Assembly: GCF_000284075.1 (NCBI RefSeq)
Contig: NC_017042.1
Location: forward strand, 186,001 to 250,000
Source of the DNA: Rickettsia rhipicephali str. 3-7-female6-CWPP
GTDB lineage: Bacteria > Pseudomonadota > Alphaproteobacteria > Rickettsiales > Rickettsiaceae
DNA: 64,000 bases
Direction of reading: 5' to 3'
Shown: positions 46,929-57,208 of the stretch, in pieces
Position numbering within the stretch: position 1 is the stretch's first letter
Layout: every line of letters begins with the position of its first letter
Made by a program: the position numbers and the translations under genes
Notes under the pieces: model-generated
Told to the model about the DNA's origin: nothing
The model's database searches: none
What the model saw: only the letters and a program-made list of their open reading frames with translations

Positions 46929-47920
46929 ATGAAAAAGCAACATATAATAAATGAGACTTTTTTAGATGCCATTCTAGCTAAGAAATTAGGTACTACTTAT
47001 ACTCCTCCAAAAGAAATCAACGATCCTGACTTTGATGAAGCAGCAAAGCATTTCATCGATCTATTACTTAGAGCCGATGGCTTTAAGCATGTTAAAACTG
47101 CAGTAGTTCATCCGATCGATAAAGAATCATTACTCGGTGCAGTTAGAGCGGCACAATTTAATGTAATAAAACCGGTCTTGATTGGTCCGCAACATAAAAT
47201 TGAATCAGTAGCAAAAGTTAATAATGTCGATCTTGAGGATTATCAAGTAATTAATGTTGAGTATAGCCACGAAGCAGCAAAAAAAGCTGTAGAGCTTGCT
47301 AAGAAAAGAGAAGTTGCAGCTATTATGAAAGGGTCGCTTCATACTGATGAGCTTATGTCTGCGGTAGTTCATAAGGAGAATAGACTACGTACCGAACGTC
47401 GTATAAGCCATGCTTTCTTAATGGCAGTTGCTACCTTTCCAAAACCGTTCATTATTACCGATGCTGCTATTACTATTCGTCCTACTCTAGAAGATAAGCG
47501 TGATATAGTGCAGAATGCTATTGATTTAATGCATATGATCAAAGAAGACAAGCATGTTAGAGTTGCGGTATTATCGGCAGTTGAGACGGTAACTTCTGCA
47601 ATCCCTACAACCCTTGATACTGCTGCTTTATCGAAAATGGCAGATAGAGGGCAAATTACGAATGCTATAGTTGATGGACCGCTTGCGTTTGATAATGCTA
47701 TCTCTTTATTTGCTGCAGAAGCAAAAGGCATTAGCTCTTCAGTTTCATGAAATGCTGATATATTAGTAGTACCTGATCTTGAATCAGGCAATATGCTTAC
47801 AAAGCAGCTAAAATATTTGGGTCAAGCGGTTATGGCGGGTATCGTTCTTGGAGCCCGTGTGCCTATTATTTTAACAAGTAGAGCCGATCCTATGGATATG
47901 CGTGTTATTTCCTGTGTACT
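46929..47920 (+). pseudogene. pta: Phosphate acetyltransferase, nonsense and 3' deletion
   Basis: Pta/PTB-fold residues run from MKKQHIINETFLDAILAKKL through AAIMKGSLHTDELM, RRISHAFLMAVATFPKPF and TNAIVDGPLAFDNAISLFA to an in-frame TGA at 47748-47750. The same frame continues after the TGA as NADILVVPDLESGNMLTKQL, GQAVMAGIVLGARVPIILTS, RADPMDMRVISCVLA, so the TGA replaces a glycine codon (GGA in related genes by memory). The frame then runs into ackA sequence around 47920, which means the natural 3' end of pta and the 5' part of ackA were deleted together. It would have linked acetyl-CoA and acetyl-phosphate. Confidence 0.9.
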
Positions 47921-48647
47921 TGCTTCATTTTACCAATCCTCCTATTACAAAAGCTTTCGGTTTACCGAAAAAATATTATAATAAAGGGATAATTCGTTAC
48001 GGTTTTCATGGGTTATCATATAAATATGTTAGCAGCCATTTTAAAGAAATGACAAAGGAAGATTTACCTACAAAGACTATTATAGCTCATTTAGGAAGTG
48101 GTAGTAGTCTATGTGCTATTAAAAACAGTCTTAGTCTAACAAGTTCCATGGGTTTTAGCGTACTTGACGGTGTTATGATGGGTACAAGGACAGGTAACCT
48201 TGATCCTGGAGTAGTGTTATATCTTATCGATCATGAGCAAATGACTACGAAAGAAGTAACCGAGTTATTATATAAGAAAAATCAGGATTACTCGGTATGT
48301 CCGGTGAAAGCTCCGATATGCGTACTTTGCTTGCCAGTAACTCACCTGATGCTAAATTTGCTATAGATTTATTTGTGTATTGCATTGTACTTGAAATAGG
48401 TAAGCTCACTGCTGCACTTGAGGGAGTGGATTGTCTAATTTTTACTGCTGGTGTTGGACAAAATTCCGCTGTAATACAAGAAATGATTACTGAAAAACTT
48501 TTTTATGGCTAGGCAATTAAAATAGATGATGCAAAAAACCAAAAAAATGAGCATCTAATAAGCGCTGAAAGCAGTAAGGTTAAAGTTTTCGCTGTGCCGA
48601 CAAACGAAGAGCTAATCATCACTGAGGAAGTGATGAAGTTTTTATAA
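47921..48647 (+). pseudogene. ackA: Acetate kinase remnant, 5' deleted and frameshifted
   Basis: The remnant begins HFTNPPITKAFGLPKKYYNK and contains the acetokinase signature region RYGFHGLSYKYV, IIAHLGSGSSLCAIKN and GVMMGTRTGNLDPGV. A frameshift near 48287 (QDYSVCPVKA in the wrong frame, GMSGESSDMRTLLAS in the other) is followed by DCLIFTAGVGQNSAVI and more shifts before the end FAVPTNEELIITEEVMKFL at 48647. About the first 150-170 residues are absent, lost with the pta tail. Confidence 0.9.
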
Positions 48648-48703
48648 CACAAATTGGTTAATTTTTAATTACTTATACCTCTATTTTTCTTTATTAACTT
48701 TTT

Positions 48704-48732
48704 TTGAAATAAAATATATACAACTATAGATA
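48704..48732 (+). promoter_or_regulatory. Promoter-like site before small hypothetical gene
   Basis: TTGAAA (48704-48709), 17 bp, and TAGATA (48727-48732) lie 30 bp before ATG 48762. GGGGGAAG is the ribosome site. Confidence 0.45.
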
Positions 48733-48761
48733 TATTTTTAACTTAAATTTTGGGGGAAGTT

Positions 48762-49165
48762 ATGCCGGAAGATTTTGATAAAAAGAAAGCAGAAAAACAA
48801 ATAAAGGATATTAAAAATAATAAGATAAATCCATATAATGATGCAATGAAGAAAGATTCTAGAGTGGGTTTATGCAGAGGCAAGTTATAGCTAAAAACGC
48901 AGCAGCAGGTTATAAGACAGCATTAAAAATAGAGGAGCAAGCAAAAGAAGCAGGTATTAGTTTAGATAAAGATGCTATGAGACGCTTAGAGAAAATAACA
49001 AGTCGTTATATAGAAGCTGCTAAGAAAGCAGAATTTCAAAAATTTCAAAGTGATCAAGCTCATAAAACGCGTCAACAAAAAGCTGAAGCATTTAGGAGTG
49101 GTACAACAGCTGTTGCTAAAAAACAAAGAAAAGAAGATTATAGGACAGGTGGGTGGGGTAAATAA
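48762..49165 (+). pseudogene. Small Lys/Gln-rich hypothetical, probably frameshifted
   Basis: ATG 48762, with a strong GGGGGA ribosome site, gives MPEDFDKKKAEKQIKDIKNN with KINPYNDAMKKDSR and stops at 48888. In another frame an open stretch from 48872 gives MQRQVIAKNAAAGYKTALKI, EEQAKEAGISLDKDAM and a basic tail HKTRQQKAEAFRSGTTAVAK, ending YRTGGWGK at 49165. The two parts are similar in composition (alpha-helical, Lys/Glu/Gln/Ala) and probably belonged to one protein of about 134 residues. The 97-residue 3' frame lacks a good ribosome site of its own. No family recognised. Confidence 0.5.
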
Positions 49166-49216
49166 TTAAATTATAATTTTATTGCGTTAATTGGTACTGT
49201 CTACTATTTTAAACGT

Positions 49217-49924
49217 ATGTCGTCTATACTTCATGCCACAATCTTAACCGTTTTTCCTGAAATGTTTCCTGGGACTCTAGGACATTCTTTAGCAGGACAA
49301 GCACTAAATAAAAATATTTGGTCATATGACGTTATTAATATTCGAGATTTCGGTTTAACTAAGCATAAAAATATTGATGATGAGGCTTATGGCGGTGGTA
49401 ACGGGCTTATAATGCGTCCTGATGTTCTAGGCAGTAGCATAGATCATGCTCTTGCTTTAAATCCTAATGCTGAAATGTACTATCCTTCACCTCGCGGTAG
49501 AGTCTTTACCCAAAGCTTTGCTAAAGAGATGTTGAAAAATAAAAACCTCATATTCTTATGTGGACGTTACGAAGGGATTGACGAACGTGTAATTGAAGAG
49601 TATAATGTTAAAGAAATTAGTGTAGGCGACTACATTTTATCCGGCGGAGAAATACCTACCCTCACCATTCTCGATTGCTTAATTAGACTACTGCCAGGTG
49701 TTTTAATGAACCAAAATACCTTATCTTCCGAGTCTTTTGAAGAAGACGGAGAATTTAAGGGCGGGCTTGAATGCGGACTATATACAAGACCTGAAATTTG
49801 GCGTGATCGAGCTGTACCGAGTGTTTTGTTATCCGGTAACCACAGGCTAATTAATGAATGGAAAAAAGAGCAATCACATATGATTACTAAATTACGCCGT
49901 CCGGAGTTACTTAAAGATTTATAG
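49217..49924 (+). CDS. trmD: tRNA (guanine-N1)-methyltransferase TrmD
   Basis: The product is 235 residues. It contains the SPOUT knot motifs [32 protein letters not shown] and the N-terminal [20 protein letters not shown] with GNGLIMRPD. It methylates G37 of tRNAs that read CCN/CUN/CGG codons and prevents +1 frameshifting. rplS follows after 18 bp, the classic trmD-rplS order. Length is typical. Confidence 0.96.
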   Translation: MSSILHATILTVFPEMFPGTLGHSLAGQALNKNIWSYDVINIRDFGLTKHKNIDDEAYGGGNGLIMRPDVLGSSIDHALALNPNAEMYYPSPRGRVFTQSFAKEMLKNKNLIFLCGRYEGIDERVIEEYNVKEISVGDYILSGGEIPTLTILDCLIRLLPGVLMNQNTLSSESFEEDGEFKGGLECGLYTRPEIWRDRAVPSVLLSGNHRLINEWKKEQSHMITKLRRPELLKDL

Positions 49925-49942
49925 AGTTAAGGAGTTAAAAAA

Positions 49943-50359
49943 ATGAATATTATTGACCGCTTTGAACAGGAAAATATTTCAAAGCGTACTGCAAATACAA
50001 AAATTCCTGAGTTTGAAGCCGGCGATACAGTTAAGGTGATTGTTAAAATTATTGATAGATCGATTGAGAAAGACGGTAAGGAAAAATTAACGGAAAGATT
50101 TCAAGCTTATGAAGGTGTAGTTATCGCAAAAAGAAATCGTGGTATTACTTCATCTTTCTTAGTACGTAAAATTAGCCACGGTGAAGGAGTCGAAAGACGC
50201 TTTATGACTTACTCGCCGATAGTACACTCTATTGATGTAGTAAAATACGGAGTAGTTCGTCGTGCTAAACTTTATTATTTAAGAAATAGAAGTGGTAAGT
50301 CGGCTAGAATTAAAGAGAGACATATTCCTATTGCTAAAACTAAGGCAGCAAAAGCTTAA
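49943..50359 (+). CDS. rplS: 50S ribosomal protein L19
   Basis: The protein is 138 residues: [61 protein letters not shown] and [26 protein letters not shown] lies before the ATG. L19 sits at the 30S-50S interface. Paired with trmD. Confidence 0.97.
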   Translation: MNIIDRFEQENISKRTANTKIPEFEAGDTVKVIVKIIDRSIEKDGKEKLTERFQAYEGVVIAKRNRGITSSFLVRKISHGEGVERRFMTYSPIVHSIDVVKYGVVRRAKLYYLRNRSGKSARIKERHIPIAKTKAAKA

Positions 50360-50420
50360 ATATATTTGTATCTCTTATGTCATCCCTGTGAAAGAGTGCG
50401 TTGCTACGTGAATACTAAAT

Positions 50421-50523
50421 ACGTCATTGCGAGCAGCCGTAGGCTGCGTGGCAATCTCATGAAATAATAACAAACTCCTGAGATTGCTTCGTCAATTACT
50501 TCGTAATTTCCTCACAATGACGT
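50421..50523. repeat. Class A palindromic repeat (inverted orientation)
   Basis: It begins ACGTCATTGCGAGCAGCC and ends TTCCTCACAATGACGT. Relative to most copies the AGATTGCTTCG arm is on the other side. It separates convergent rplS and the GapR-like gene. Confidence 0.87.
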
Positions 50524-50528
50524 ATGCC

Positions 50529-50765
50529 TCAAATCCCTAAAGTATCTCTATAAAGCTCAAGCATAGCGTCCTGCTCGGCAAGCTTATCTTTATCCAATTT
50601 CTTTAGTTTCAATATAGATTTCATAGCTTTAACATCAAATCCATGTGAAGAAGCATCTTGGAAGATATCTTTTACTTCTTGAGATAAATCAGCTTTTTCT
50701 TGTTCTAATCTTTCTATTTTGCTTATATATTGCTCTAATTGTTCTTTTACTACTACTTCTGACAT
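50529..50765 (-). CDS. GapR-like DUF2312 (UPF0335) protein
   Basis: The protein is 78 residues, all helical: MSEVVVKEQLEQYISKIERL, EQEKADLSQEVKDIFQDASS, HGFDVKAMKSILKLKKLDKD. This matches the alphaproteobacterial DUF2312 family, whose Caulobacter member GapR is a nucleoid protein that binds overtwisted AT-rich DNA. It is divergent from secF, with overlapping promoters between them. Intact and conserved, so probably functional. Confidence 0.88.
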   Translation of the reverse strand: MSEVVVKEQLEQYISKIERLEQEKADLSQEVKDIFQDASSHGFDVKAMKSILKLKKLDKDKLAEQDAMLELYRDTLGI

Positions 50766-50784
50766 AAAAAATCATTTAACCTTT

Positions 50785-50823
50785 TTGAATTTACTATATA
50801 ATACAAATATAATCCTTATTCAA
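50785..50823. promoter_or_regulatory. Face-to-face promoters of secF and the GapR-like gene
   Basis: Plus strand: TTGAAT (50785-50790), 17 bp, TATAAT (50808-50813), pointing at secF. Minus strand: TTGAAT (50823-50818), 17 bp, TATATA (50800-50795), pointing at the GapR-like gene. The two promoters interleave, so only one polymerase can occupy the site at a time. Confidence 0.7.
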
Positions 50824-50837
50824 CAAAATATATAATA

Positions 50838-51764
50838 ATGCAAATTTATCCTTTAAGACTTTTACCTAATAAAATCGATTTTGATTTTATGAATTTTAAA
50901 AAAGTTAGCTACACTTTCTCAATTATTTTATCACTCATTAGCTTTATTTGGATCGGTATATATAAATTTAATTTCGGTATTGATTTTGCCGGCGGTATAG
51001 TTATTGAAGTAAGGCTTGATCAAGCTCCTGATTTGCCAAAAATGCGTGGGGTTCTAGGCAAGCTTGGAATAGGTGAGGTGGTCTTACAGAATTTCGGTAG
51101 TGAGCGTGATTTATCGATTAGATTCGGTAGTAGTAGCGAAGAAAATTTCATGAAAAATATTGAGTTAATTAAAGCATCTTTGCAAAGTAATTTTCCGTAT
51201 AAGTTTGAATATCGTAAGGTAGATTTTGTCGGTCCGCAAGTCGGTAAGCAGCTAATAGAAGCGGGAGCTATGGCGATGCTATTCTCTTTCTTAGCGATTA
51301 TGGTTTATATTTGGGTGCGTTTTGAGTGGTATTTCGGTCTTGGTATACTTATTGCCTTAGTGCATGACGTAATACTCGCTCTTGGGTTTATGAGTATGAC
51401 AAAGCTTGATTTTAACTTAAGTACTATTGCTGCAGTGTTAACTATTATAGGTTATTCCGTTAATGATTCGGTAGTAATATATGATAGGATTAGAGAAAAT
51501 TTACGTAAATATCATAAAAAAAATATCACGGAAATTATAAATTTAAGTATTAATGAGACTTTATCAAGAACTATTTTAACTGTCATTACCACGCTACTTG
51601 CCAATTTAGCCCTTATTCTTTTTGGCGGTGAGGCAATCCGTAGTTTTAGCGTACTTGTATTTTTTGGGATAATAGCCGGTACTTATTCCTCAATTTTTAT
51701 CTCTGCTCCGATACTTACAATGTTTGTTAATAGGAAGTTTAATAAAAAAGTAATAGAAAGGTAA
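50838..51764 (+). CDS. secF: SecF protein-export membrane protein
   Basis: The product is 308 residues. The family word [13 protein letters not shown] is near the N-terminus, a periplasmic domain follows, then five membrane segments with [39 protein letters not shown] and a C-terminal helix ending NRKFNKK. SecF works with SecD to drive late steps of translocation. secD is not next to it here. The start follows the promoter described above by 25 bp, so the leader is short. Confidence 0.95.
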   Translation: MQIYPLRLLPNKIDFDFMNFKKVSYTFSIILSLISFIWIGIYKFNFGIDFAGGIVIEVRLDQAPDLPKMRGVLGKLGIGEVVLQNFGSERDLSIRFGSSSEENFMKNIELIKASLQSNFPYKFEYRKVDFVGPQVGKQLIEAGAMAMLFSFLAIMVYIWVRFEWYFGLGILIALVHDVILALGFMSMTKLDFNLSTIAAVLTIIGYSVNDSVVIYDRIRENLRKYHKKNITEIINLSINETLSRTILTVITTLLANLALILFGGEAIRSFSVLVFFGIIAGTYSSIFISAPILTMFVNRKFNKKVIER

Positions 51765-51769
51765 AGAAT

Positions 51770-51903
51770 CGTCATTGCGAACAGGCATTGTTGCATGGAC
51801 CGGCTTCATCGTCATTGCGAGTGGCCGTATGCTGCGTGACAATCTCAGGATTTTGGCATGAGATTGCTTCGTCAAAATTTTCAATTTTTCCTCGCAATGA
51901 CGT
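51770..51903. repeat. Class A repeat with an extra leading half copy
   Basis: A short head CGTCATTGCGAACAGGC at 51770 is followed by a full unit CGTCATTGCGAGTGGCC (51810) to TTCCTCGCAATGACGT (51903). Confidence 0.82.
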
Positions 51904-51928
51904 TTTTAAGCCATAACGAGAATAGTTT

Positions 51929-53194
51929 ATGCTAAAAGAAGAAGACAAAATTTTTACTAACCTGCATGGGCAGCAAAGCCATGATTTGAAATCTAGCAAA
52001 AAGCGAGGTGATTGGGAGAATACCAAAGCTTTGCTTGATAAAGGTAGAGATTTCATCGTTGAAGAGGTTAAGAAATCAGGGCTTAGAGGGCGAGGAGGTG
52101 CCGGATTTTCTACCGGTATGAAATGGTCATTTATGCCTAAAAATTCAGAGAAGCCTTGCTATTTAGTAGTAAATGCCGACGAGTCTGAGCCTGGCACTTG
52201 TAAGGATCGTGATATATTAAGGTTTGAGCCGCACAAATTAATAGAAGGTTGCTTGCTTGCAAGCTTTGCTATAGGAGCGAATAATTGTTATATCTATATT
52301 AGAGGTGAGTTTTATAATGAAGCCTCTAATATTCAGCGTGCCTTAGATGAAGCCTATAAAGAAGGGTTAATAGGAAAGAATGCTTGCGGTTCGGGCTTTG
52401 ATTGTAATATTTATTTACATCGTGGGGCGGGTGCTTATATTTGTGGCGAAGAAACGGCATTGCTTGAAAGCTTAGAGGGCAAAAAAGGTATGCCTCGTTT
52501 AAAGCCGCCTTTTCCTGCCGGCTTTGGGTTATATGGCTGCCCGACTACTATAAATAATGTTGAGTCTATCGCAGTAGTGCCAACCATTTTAAGACGAGGA
52601 GCTAGCTGGTTTGCCGGTATAGGTAAACCTAACAATACGGGAACTAAGATTTTCTGCATATCAGGGCATGTTAACAAGCCTTGTAATGTTGAAGAAGCAA
52701 TGGGAATTTCGTTAAAAGAATTGATTGAGAAATATGCGGGCGGTGTTCGTGGTGGATGGGATAATCTTAAAGCCATAATCCCAGGCGGTTCTTCCGTGCC
52801 TTTACTTCCTAAGTTATTATGTGAAGTGGAGATGGATTTTGATAGTTTAAGAACCGCAGGTTCCGGACTTGGTACAGGCGGTATTATAGTTATGGATAAA
52901 TCTACCGATATTATTTATGCAATAGCAAGGCTTAGTAAATTTTACATGCATGAATCTTGCGGGCAATGTACTCCTTGCCGTGAGGGTACGGGCTGGATGT
53001 GGCGAGTTATGATGCGGCTAGTTAAAGGTAATGCCAAAAAATCTGAGATAGACGAACTCCTTAACGTTACGAAAGAAATAGAGGGGCATACTATCTGTGC
53101 TTTAGGTGATGCGGCAGCTTGGCCGATTCAAGGGCTGATACGCCATTTTAGAAGCGAGATCGAGGCGAGGATAAAGAGTTATAGCGTGGTTTGA
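51929..53194 (+). CDS. nuoF: NADH-quinone oxidoreductase subunit F (NuoF)
   Basis: The product is 421 residues. The motifs are [19 protein letters not shown] (NADH binding), [16 protein letters not shown] (FMN), [29 protein letters not shown] with a later CALGD cysteine (4Fe-4S cluster N3), and PIQGLIRHF. It carries the FMN where NADH is oxidised in complex I. No other nuo gene is adjacent in this window. Full length. Confidence 0.97.
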   Translation: MLKEEDKIFTNLHGQQSHDLKSSKKRGDWENTKALLDKGRDFIVEEVKKSGLRGRGGAGFSTGMKWSFMPKNSEKPCYLVVNADESEPGTCKDRDILRFEPHKLIEGCLLASFAIGANNCYIYIRGEFYNEASNIQRALDEAYKEGLIGKNACGSGFDCNIYLHRGAGAYICGEETALLESLEGKKGMPRLKPPFPAGFGLYGCPTTINNVESIAVVPTILRRGASWFAGIGKPNNTGTKIFCISGHVNKPCNVEEAMGISLKELIEKYAGGVRGGWDNLKAIIPGGSSVPLLPKLLCEVEMDFDSLRTAGSGLGTGGIIVMDKSTDIIYAIARLSKFYMHESCGQCTPCREGTGWMWRVMMRLVKGNAKKSEIDELLNVTKEIEGHTICALGDAAAWPIQGLIRHFRSEIEARIKSYSVV

Positions 53195-53200
53195 CTTTAT

Positions 53201-53347
53201 CGTCATTGCGAGGAGATATTGCCCGCGTGGATACTAAGCCGTCATTGCGAGCGACTGAAAGGAGCAAGGAGCGTGGCAATCTCATGCAATAATAACAAAC
53301 TCCTGAGATTGCTTCGTCAATTACTTTGTAATTTCCTCGCAATGACG
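53201..53347. repeat. Class A repeats, fused copies
   Basis: A truncated unit starts at 53201 (CGTCATTGCGAGGAGAT), and a full unit (53240-53347) runs CCGTCATTGCGAGCGACTG to TTCCTCGCAATGACG. It ends 29 bp before lepB. Confidence 0.82.
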
Positions 53348-53375
53348 ATTCCAATTTATAAATAATTAAGAGATT

Positions 53376-54176
53376 ATGCAAACAGATAATACAAAATCAA
53401 ACACTAATAAAACAGCTAAGCAAGAGTGGGAGTCTTTTGCTTTTGTAATATGTATCGCTTTACTTATTAGAATACTTATTATGGAGCCGTTTACCGTTCC
53501 GACCGGGTCTATGAAAGCAACCATACTTGAGAATGACTATATATTTTCTACGAAATATAGTTATGGTTATAGTAATTATTCTTTATCTTTTTTTGATTTT
53601 ATTTCTCTTTTTAAAGGGCGAATATTTGCTCGTGAACCGGAGCGTGGCGATATTGTAGTTTTTCGTCCGCCTCACGATATGAGTGTTAGATATATAAAGC
53701 GTTTAATAGGGTTACCCGGCGATAAAATTCAATTGATTGATGACGTAATATATATTAACGACAAAAAAATAGAACGCACAGAAGTTGGAACTTATATAAG
53801 CGAAGAGGGAATAAAATATTTAAAGTTTAAAGAAACACTGCCAAACGGTAGAACATATTTTTCTTATAAGCTTGCTCCTATTTATGGCGTTATATATAAT
53901 GATAGATACGGTAATACGGATGTTTTTTATGTACCTGAAGGGAAATATTTCTTTTTAGGGGATAATAGAGATCAGTCAAATGATAGTAGAGTAAATCTTG
54001 GATTTGTACCGTTTGAAAATTTTATTGCTAAAGCACAATTTATTTGGTTCTCAACAAAAATAACTTGGTGGGATAATGATATAGGAGTTATTAATCTAGT
54101 ACTAAAGTTAAAGCCATGGATTGAATCTGTTAGGTTAAATCGAATTTTCAGAAATCTTTATAACACGGATGCGTAA
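53376..54176 (+). CDS. lepB: Signal peptidase I
   Basis: The product is 266 residues with an N-terminal membrane anchor ([20 protein letters not shown]). Catalytic motifs are [10 protein letters not shown] (serine) and [14 protein letters not shown] (lysine), with the C-terminal [14 protein letters not shown] box. It removes signal peptides after Sec translocation. Its stop overlaps the rnc start by 1 nt, and rnc overlaps era, forming the compact lepB-rnc-era operon. Confidence 0.96.
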   Translation: MQTDNTKSNTNKTAKQEWESFAFVICIALLIRILIMEPFTVPTGSMKATILENDYIFSTKYSYGYSNYSLSFFDFISLFKGRIFAREPERGDIVVFRPPHDMSVRYIKRLIGLPGDKIQLIDDVIYINDKKIERTEVGTYISEEGIKYLKFKETLPNGRTYFSYKLAPIYGVIYNDRYGNTDVFYVPEGKYFFLGDNRDQSNDSRVNLGFVPFENFIAKAQFIWFSTKITWWDNDIGVINLVLKLKPWIESVRLNRIFRNLYNTDA

Positions 54177-54859
54177 TGGAATCATTTGAGCAGTTAGAAA
54201 AGCTACTTAGCTATAGTTTCAAAAATAAAGAGCTTTTAATAGAGGCGTTGAGTCACCCGTCTTTAAGGCAACATCACGAGTACAAGGATGATAAAGATTA
54301 TGAACGATTAGAATTTCTAGGTGATGCCGTATTAAATTTAGTAATCACAGAAATTTTATTTAGAAATTTTGCAAATTATAATGAGGGGCATTTAGCTAAA
54401 ATTAGATCATATTTGGTTTGCAAAGAAACAATATGCATGGTTGGAGCTAAACTTACTTTAAAAAATTATATAATTATGACTCATGGCGAAGAAGTAGCAG
54501 GTGGGCGTGATAATCTTAATAATATAGAAAATGCCACGGAAGCTTTAATTGCAGCTATATATCTTGATAGTAATATTGAAACAACCTATAATATTATCGA
54601 GAAGTTATGGGCAGAATTTATAAAAGTTCAGAATTTAACGGATTATGACCCAAAAACTGCTTTACAAGAATGGGCTCAAGCTAGTGATCATCACCTACCT
54701 ATATATCGTCTGATAAAAAGAGAAGGAGCCTCCCATTCATCGACTTTTACGGTTCTTGTAAAAGTAAAAGATTATGAACAAACAGGCACTGGTCACGCAA
54801 TAAAAGAAGCAGAGAAAAACGCAGCACGAAGCTTATTGCATAGACTTAAAAATGACTAA
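54176..54859 (+). CDS. rnc: Ribonuclease III
   Basis: The product is 227 residues. The signature [20 protein letters not shown] carries the catalytic acidic residues, [13 protein letters not shown] provides the second site, and the C-terminal double-stranded RNA-binding domain starts at [12 protein letters not shown] and ends [13 protein letters not shown]. It processes rRNA and cleaves dsRNA. It starts in the lepB stop and overlaps era by 8 nt. Confidence 0.96.
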   Translation: MESFEQLEKLLSYSFKNKELLIEALSHPSLRQHHEYKDDKDYERLEFLGDAVLNLVITEILFRNFANYNEGHLAKIRSYLVCKETICMVGAKLTLKNYIIMTHGEEVAGGRDNLNNIENATEALIAAIYLDSNIETTYNIIEKLWAEFIKVQNLTDYDPKTALQEWAQASDHHLPIYRLIKREGASHSSTFTVLVKVKDYEQTGTGHAIKEAEKNAARSLLHRLKND

Positions 54860-55883
54860 TAGACATCTTGCCAAACCAGCTTATAGAGAGGAATTTAAAG
54901 GAGACACGGAAGCACTTGCCGCCGCAGCGTACACACTAGTACGCGAGGATGCGAGTACTGGATCGACGTCTAAATTACCTCTAGAAGTGAAGTTTGGGAA
55001 GATGTCTAATCAGAAAACGGTATCGGTTTGTATAATCGGGCGACCTAATAGCGGAAAATCAACTTTATTAAACAGAATAATCGGTGAGAAGCTTTCAATC
55101 GTTACCCCAAAAGTTCAAACTACTAGGTCAATTATTACCGGTATTATTACCTTAAAAGATACGCAGGTAATTTTATACGATACGCCTGGTATATTTGAGC
55201 CGAAAGGGAGCTTAGAGAAAGCAATGGTAAGATGTGCGTGGTCTAGTTTGCATAGTGCGGATTTAGTTCTGTTAATTATTGATAGTCTAAAGTCGTTTGA
55301 TGATATAACGCATAATATTTTAGATAAGCTTCGCTCACTTAATATTGTTCCGATATTTTTATTGAACAAAATAGACATCGAATCAAAATATCTAAATGAC
55401 ATTAAAGCTTTTTTAACAGAAAATCATCCTGATAGCTTGCTTTTTCCTATATCTGCTTTATCAGGCAAAAATATTGATGGATTACTTGAATATATAACAA
55501 GTAAGGCCAAAATTTCTCCTTGGCTTTATGCGGAAGACGACATAACGGATTTACCTATGCGTTTTATTGCAGCAGAAATTACACGAGAGCAGTTATTTTT
55601 AAATTTGCAGAAAGAACTCCCTTATAAATTAACCGTACAAACCGAAAAATGGGAAGAGCTTAAAGACAAATCCGTAAAGATTAATCAAGTTATAGTAGTT
55701 TCAAGAGAGAGCTATAAAACTATAATACTCGGTAAAAACGGCTCTAAAATCAAAGAAATAGGAGCAAAATCCCGAATGCAAATGGAGAGGTTTTTTGGAT
55801 TTCCTGTTCATTTATTTTTATTCGTTAAGGTGCGTGAGCTGTGGGAGAATAATCAAGAATTTTATCAGTATATGAAGATATAA
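54852..55883 (+). CDS. era: Era GTPase with RPE-1 at its N-terminus
   Basis: The product is 343 residues if it starts at 54852. Residues 51 onward are the normal protein ([20 protein letters not shown]). The G motifs are [18 protein letters not shown] and NKIDIES, and the C-terminal KH domain has [16 protein letters not shown]. Residues about 5-50 come from an RPE-1 element ([24 protein letters not shown]). An alternative start is ATG 55002, just past the element. ATGACTAAT at 54852 and ATGTCTAAT at 55002 suggest RPE-1 landed near the old start. Era links 16S rRNA maturation to cell growth. Confidence 0.94.
   Translation: MTNRHLAKPAYREEFKGDTEALAAAAYTLVREDASTGSTSKLPLEVKFGKMSNQKTVSVCIIGRPNSGKSTLLNRIIGEKLSIVTPKVQTTRSIITGIITLKDTQVILYDTPGIFEPKGSLEKAMVRCAWSSLHSADLVLLIIDSLKSFDDITHNILDKLRSLNIVPIFLLNKIDIESKYLNDIKAFLTENHPDSLLFPISALSGKNIDGLLEYITSKAKISPWLYAEDDITDLPMRFIAAEITREQLFLNLQKELPYKLTVQTEKWEELKDKSVKINQVIVVSRESYKTIILGKNGSKIKEIGAKSRMQMERFFGFPVHLFLFVKVRELWENNQEFYQYMKI
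54864..55004 (+). mobile_element. RPE-1 at the rnc-era junction
   Basis: The imperfect ends CATCTTGCCAAAC and GTTTGGGAAGATG enclose [20 protein letters not shown] and [12 protein letters not shown] in the era frame. The internal core GCAGCGTACACACTAGTACG is palindromic. Confidence 0.9.
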
Positions 55884-55928
55884 AGCTGTTACCCTGTGGC
55901 TTGACAGGCTTTGTTGGATGGTTTTTGA

Positions 55929-55956
55929 TGTCATTCCCGCGAAAGCAGGAATGACA
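55929..55956. repeat. Class C short palindrome
   Basis: TGTCATTCCCGCGAAAGC then AGGAATGACA; the arms of 12 bp have one mismatch. It lies 46 bp after era and may end its transcript. Confidence 0.75.
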
Positions 55957-56000
55957 CAAAAGCCATATAATAATGCCAATAAAAATAACATTAAATAATC

Positions 56001-56474
56001 ATGATAATACTTGGGATTGATCCGGCACTTGGGAGTCTTGGATGGGCAGTAGTGGCAAAGGAGACCGCACAGTTGAAATATTTAGCTAGTGGTATTATTA
56101 AAACAAATAGTAAGGATGCAATTCATCATAGACTTGCTTTTATTAATAGTACATTAGAAAAAGTAATATTAGAATATCAACCAAATATGGCAGCGATTGA
56201 AGAAACATTTGTTAATACTAATAGCGTGACTTCTTTAAAGCTTGGATATGCTAGAGGGGCGATAATGTCGCTGATCGGTAGATATAATTTGGACATGCGA
56301 GAGTTTAAGCCAAATACGGTAAAAAAAACCGTAACAGGATATGGGCATGCAGAGAAAGACCAAATTTTGCATATGATAAAGCTTTTGCTGCCTGGCACTT
56401 CCTTAATTACCAATTCCGATGAAGCTGATGCCGTAGCGATTGCCTATACATGCTTAGTTACAAAAAATTATTAA
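56001..56474 (+). CDS. ruvC: RuvC Holliday-junction endonuclease
   Basis: The product is 157 residues. It shows [16 protein letters not shown] (first catalytic Asp), [20 protein letters not shown] (Glu), and the C-terminal [10 protein letters not shown] (Asp-Glu pair). It cuts Holliday junctions with RuvAB. Its stop is 1 bp before the next start, so it is cotranscribed with the methyltransferase that follows. Confidence 0.96.
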   Translation: MIILGIDPALGSLGWAVVAKETAQLKYLASGIIKTNSKDAIHHRLAFINSTLEKVILEYQPNMAAIEETFVNTNSVTSLKLGYARGAIMSLIGRYNLDMREFKPNTVKKTVTGYGHAEKDQILHMIKLLLPGTSLITNSDEADAVAIAYTCLVTKNY

Positions 56475-56475
56475 A

Positions 56476-57168
56476 ATGAATCCAATAATAATATTAGTTG
56501 CCCCGCAAATGGGTGCGAATATCGGTGCTACTGCAAGAGCAATGAAGAATTTTGGCTTAAATGAGCTTAGAATCGTAGCTCCAAGAGACGGTTGGCCTAA
56601 TGAGCAAGCACGTAGTAATGCAGTCGGAGCGGTTAATATTATAGATCATGCAAAAATTTTTGATAGCCTAGAGGATAGCATTAAAGACCTCGAATATTTA
56701 TATGCTACTACTTGCATTAAAAGGGCTATGAATAAAGATTATGTATTTTCACAAAATTTACCTTTAGATTATCCAAATTCTGAAAAAATCGGGATAATGT
56801 TCGGGCGGGAAAATAATGGGCTTAGCAACGAAGAAATCGCATTTGCTAATAAGATTATCACTATTAATACAACCAAATTTAGCTCATTAAACATTGCTCA
56901 AGCGGTTATTATTATATGCTATGAGTTGTTTCGTAATTCTACGCCCAGAGAGGATATACATAACATTCAAAAATTAGCTACTAAAGAAGAAATAGAGCAT
57001 TTTTTAGTAAATTTATTCGGCAAACTCGATAAAGCTGGATTCTTCAAGGCTCCCGACAAAAAGCCTGCTATGCAACAAAATATCACTAATATATTTACAC
57101 GTATAAATAGTCTCTCTTCCCCTGAAGTCCAAGCTCTGCAAGGTATTATTAAATCTTTAAATCAATGA
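56476..57168 (+). CDS. trmJ: TrmJ-like SPOUT tRNA/rRNA 2'-O-methyltransferase
   Basis: The product is 230 residues. The SPOUT family words PQMGANIGATARAMKNFGLN, GIMFGRENNGLSNEEI and NIAQAVIIICYELFRN form the three knot motifs. The arrangement (N-terminal SPOUT domain, C-terminal helical part) fits TrmJ, which methylates position 32 of tRNAs. Substrate is inferred. Ends convergent with the HEPN gene. Confidence 0.88.
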   Translation: MNPIIILVAPQMGANIGATARAMKNFGLNELRIVAPRDGWPNEQARSNAVGAVNIIDHAKIFDSLEDSIKDLEYLYATTCIKRAMNKDYVFSQNLPLDYPNSEKIGIMFGRENNGLSNEEIAFANKIITINTTKFSSLNIAQAVIIICYELFRNSTPREDIHNIQKLATKEEIEHFLVNLFGKLDKAGFFKAPDKKPAMQQNITNIFTRINSLSSPEVQALQGIIKSLNQ

Positions 57169-57208
57169 TATTTAGTAATTTCTTAAGTTCAGGAACATAA
57201 TTTCTTAT

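Noticed and set aside
47369-47791. Minus-strand 140-codon open frame opposite pta
   Set aside because: Pta sequence on the plus strand is clearly homologous and explains the region; the antisense frame is a codon-bias shadow.
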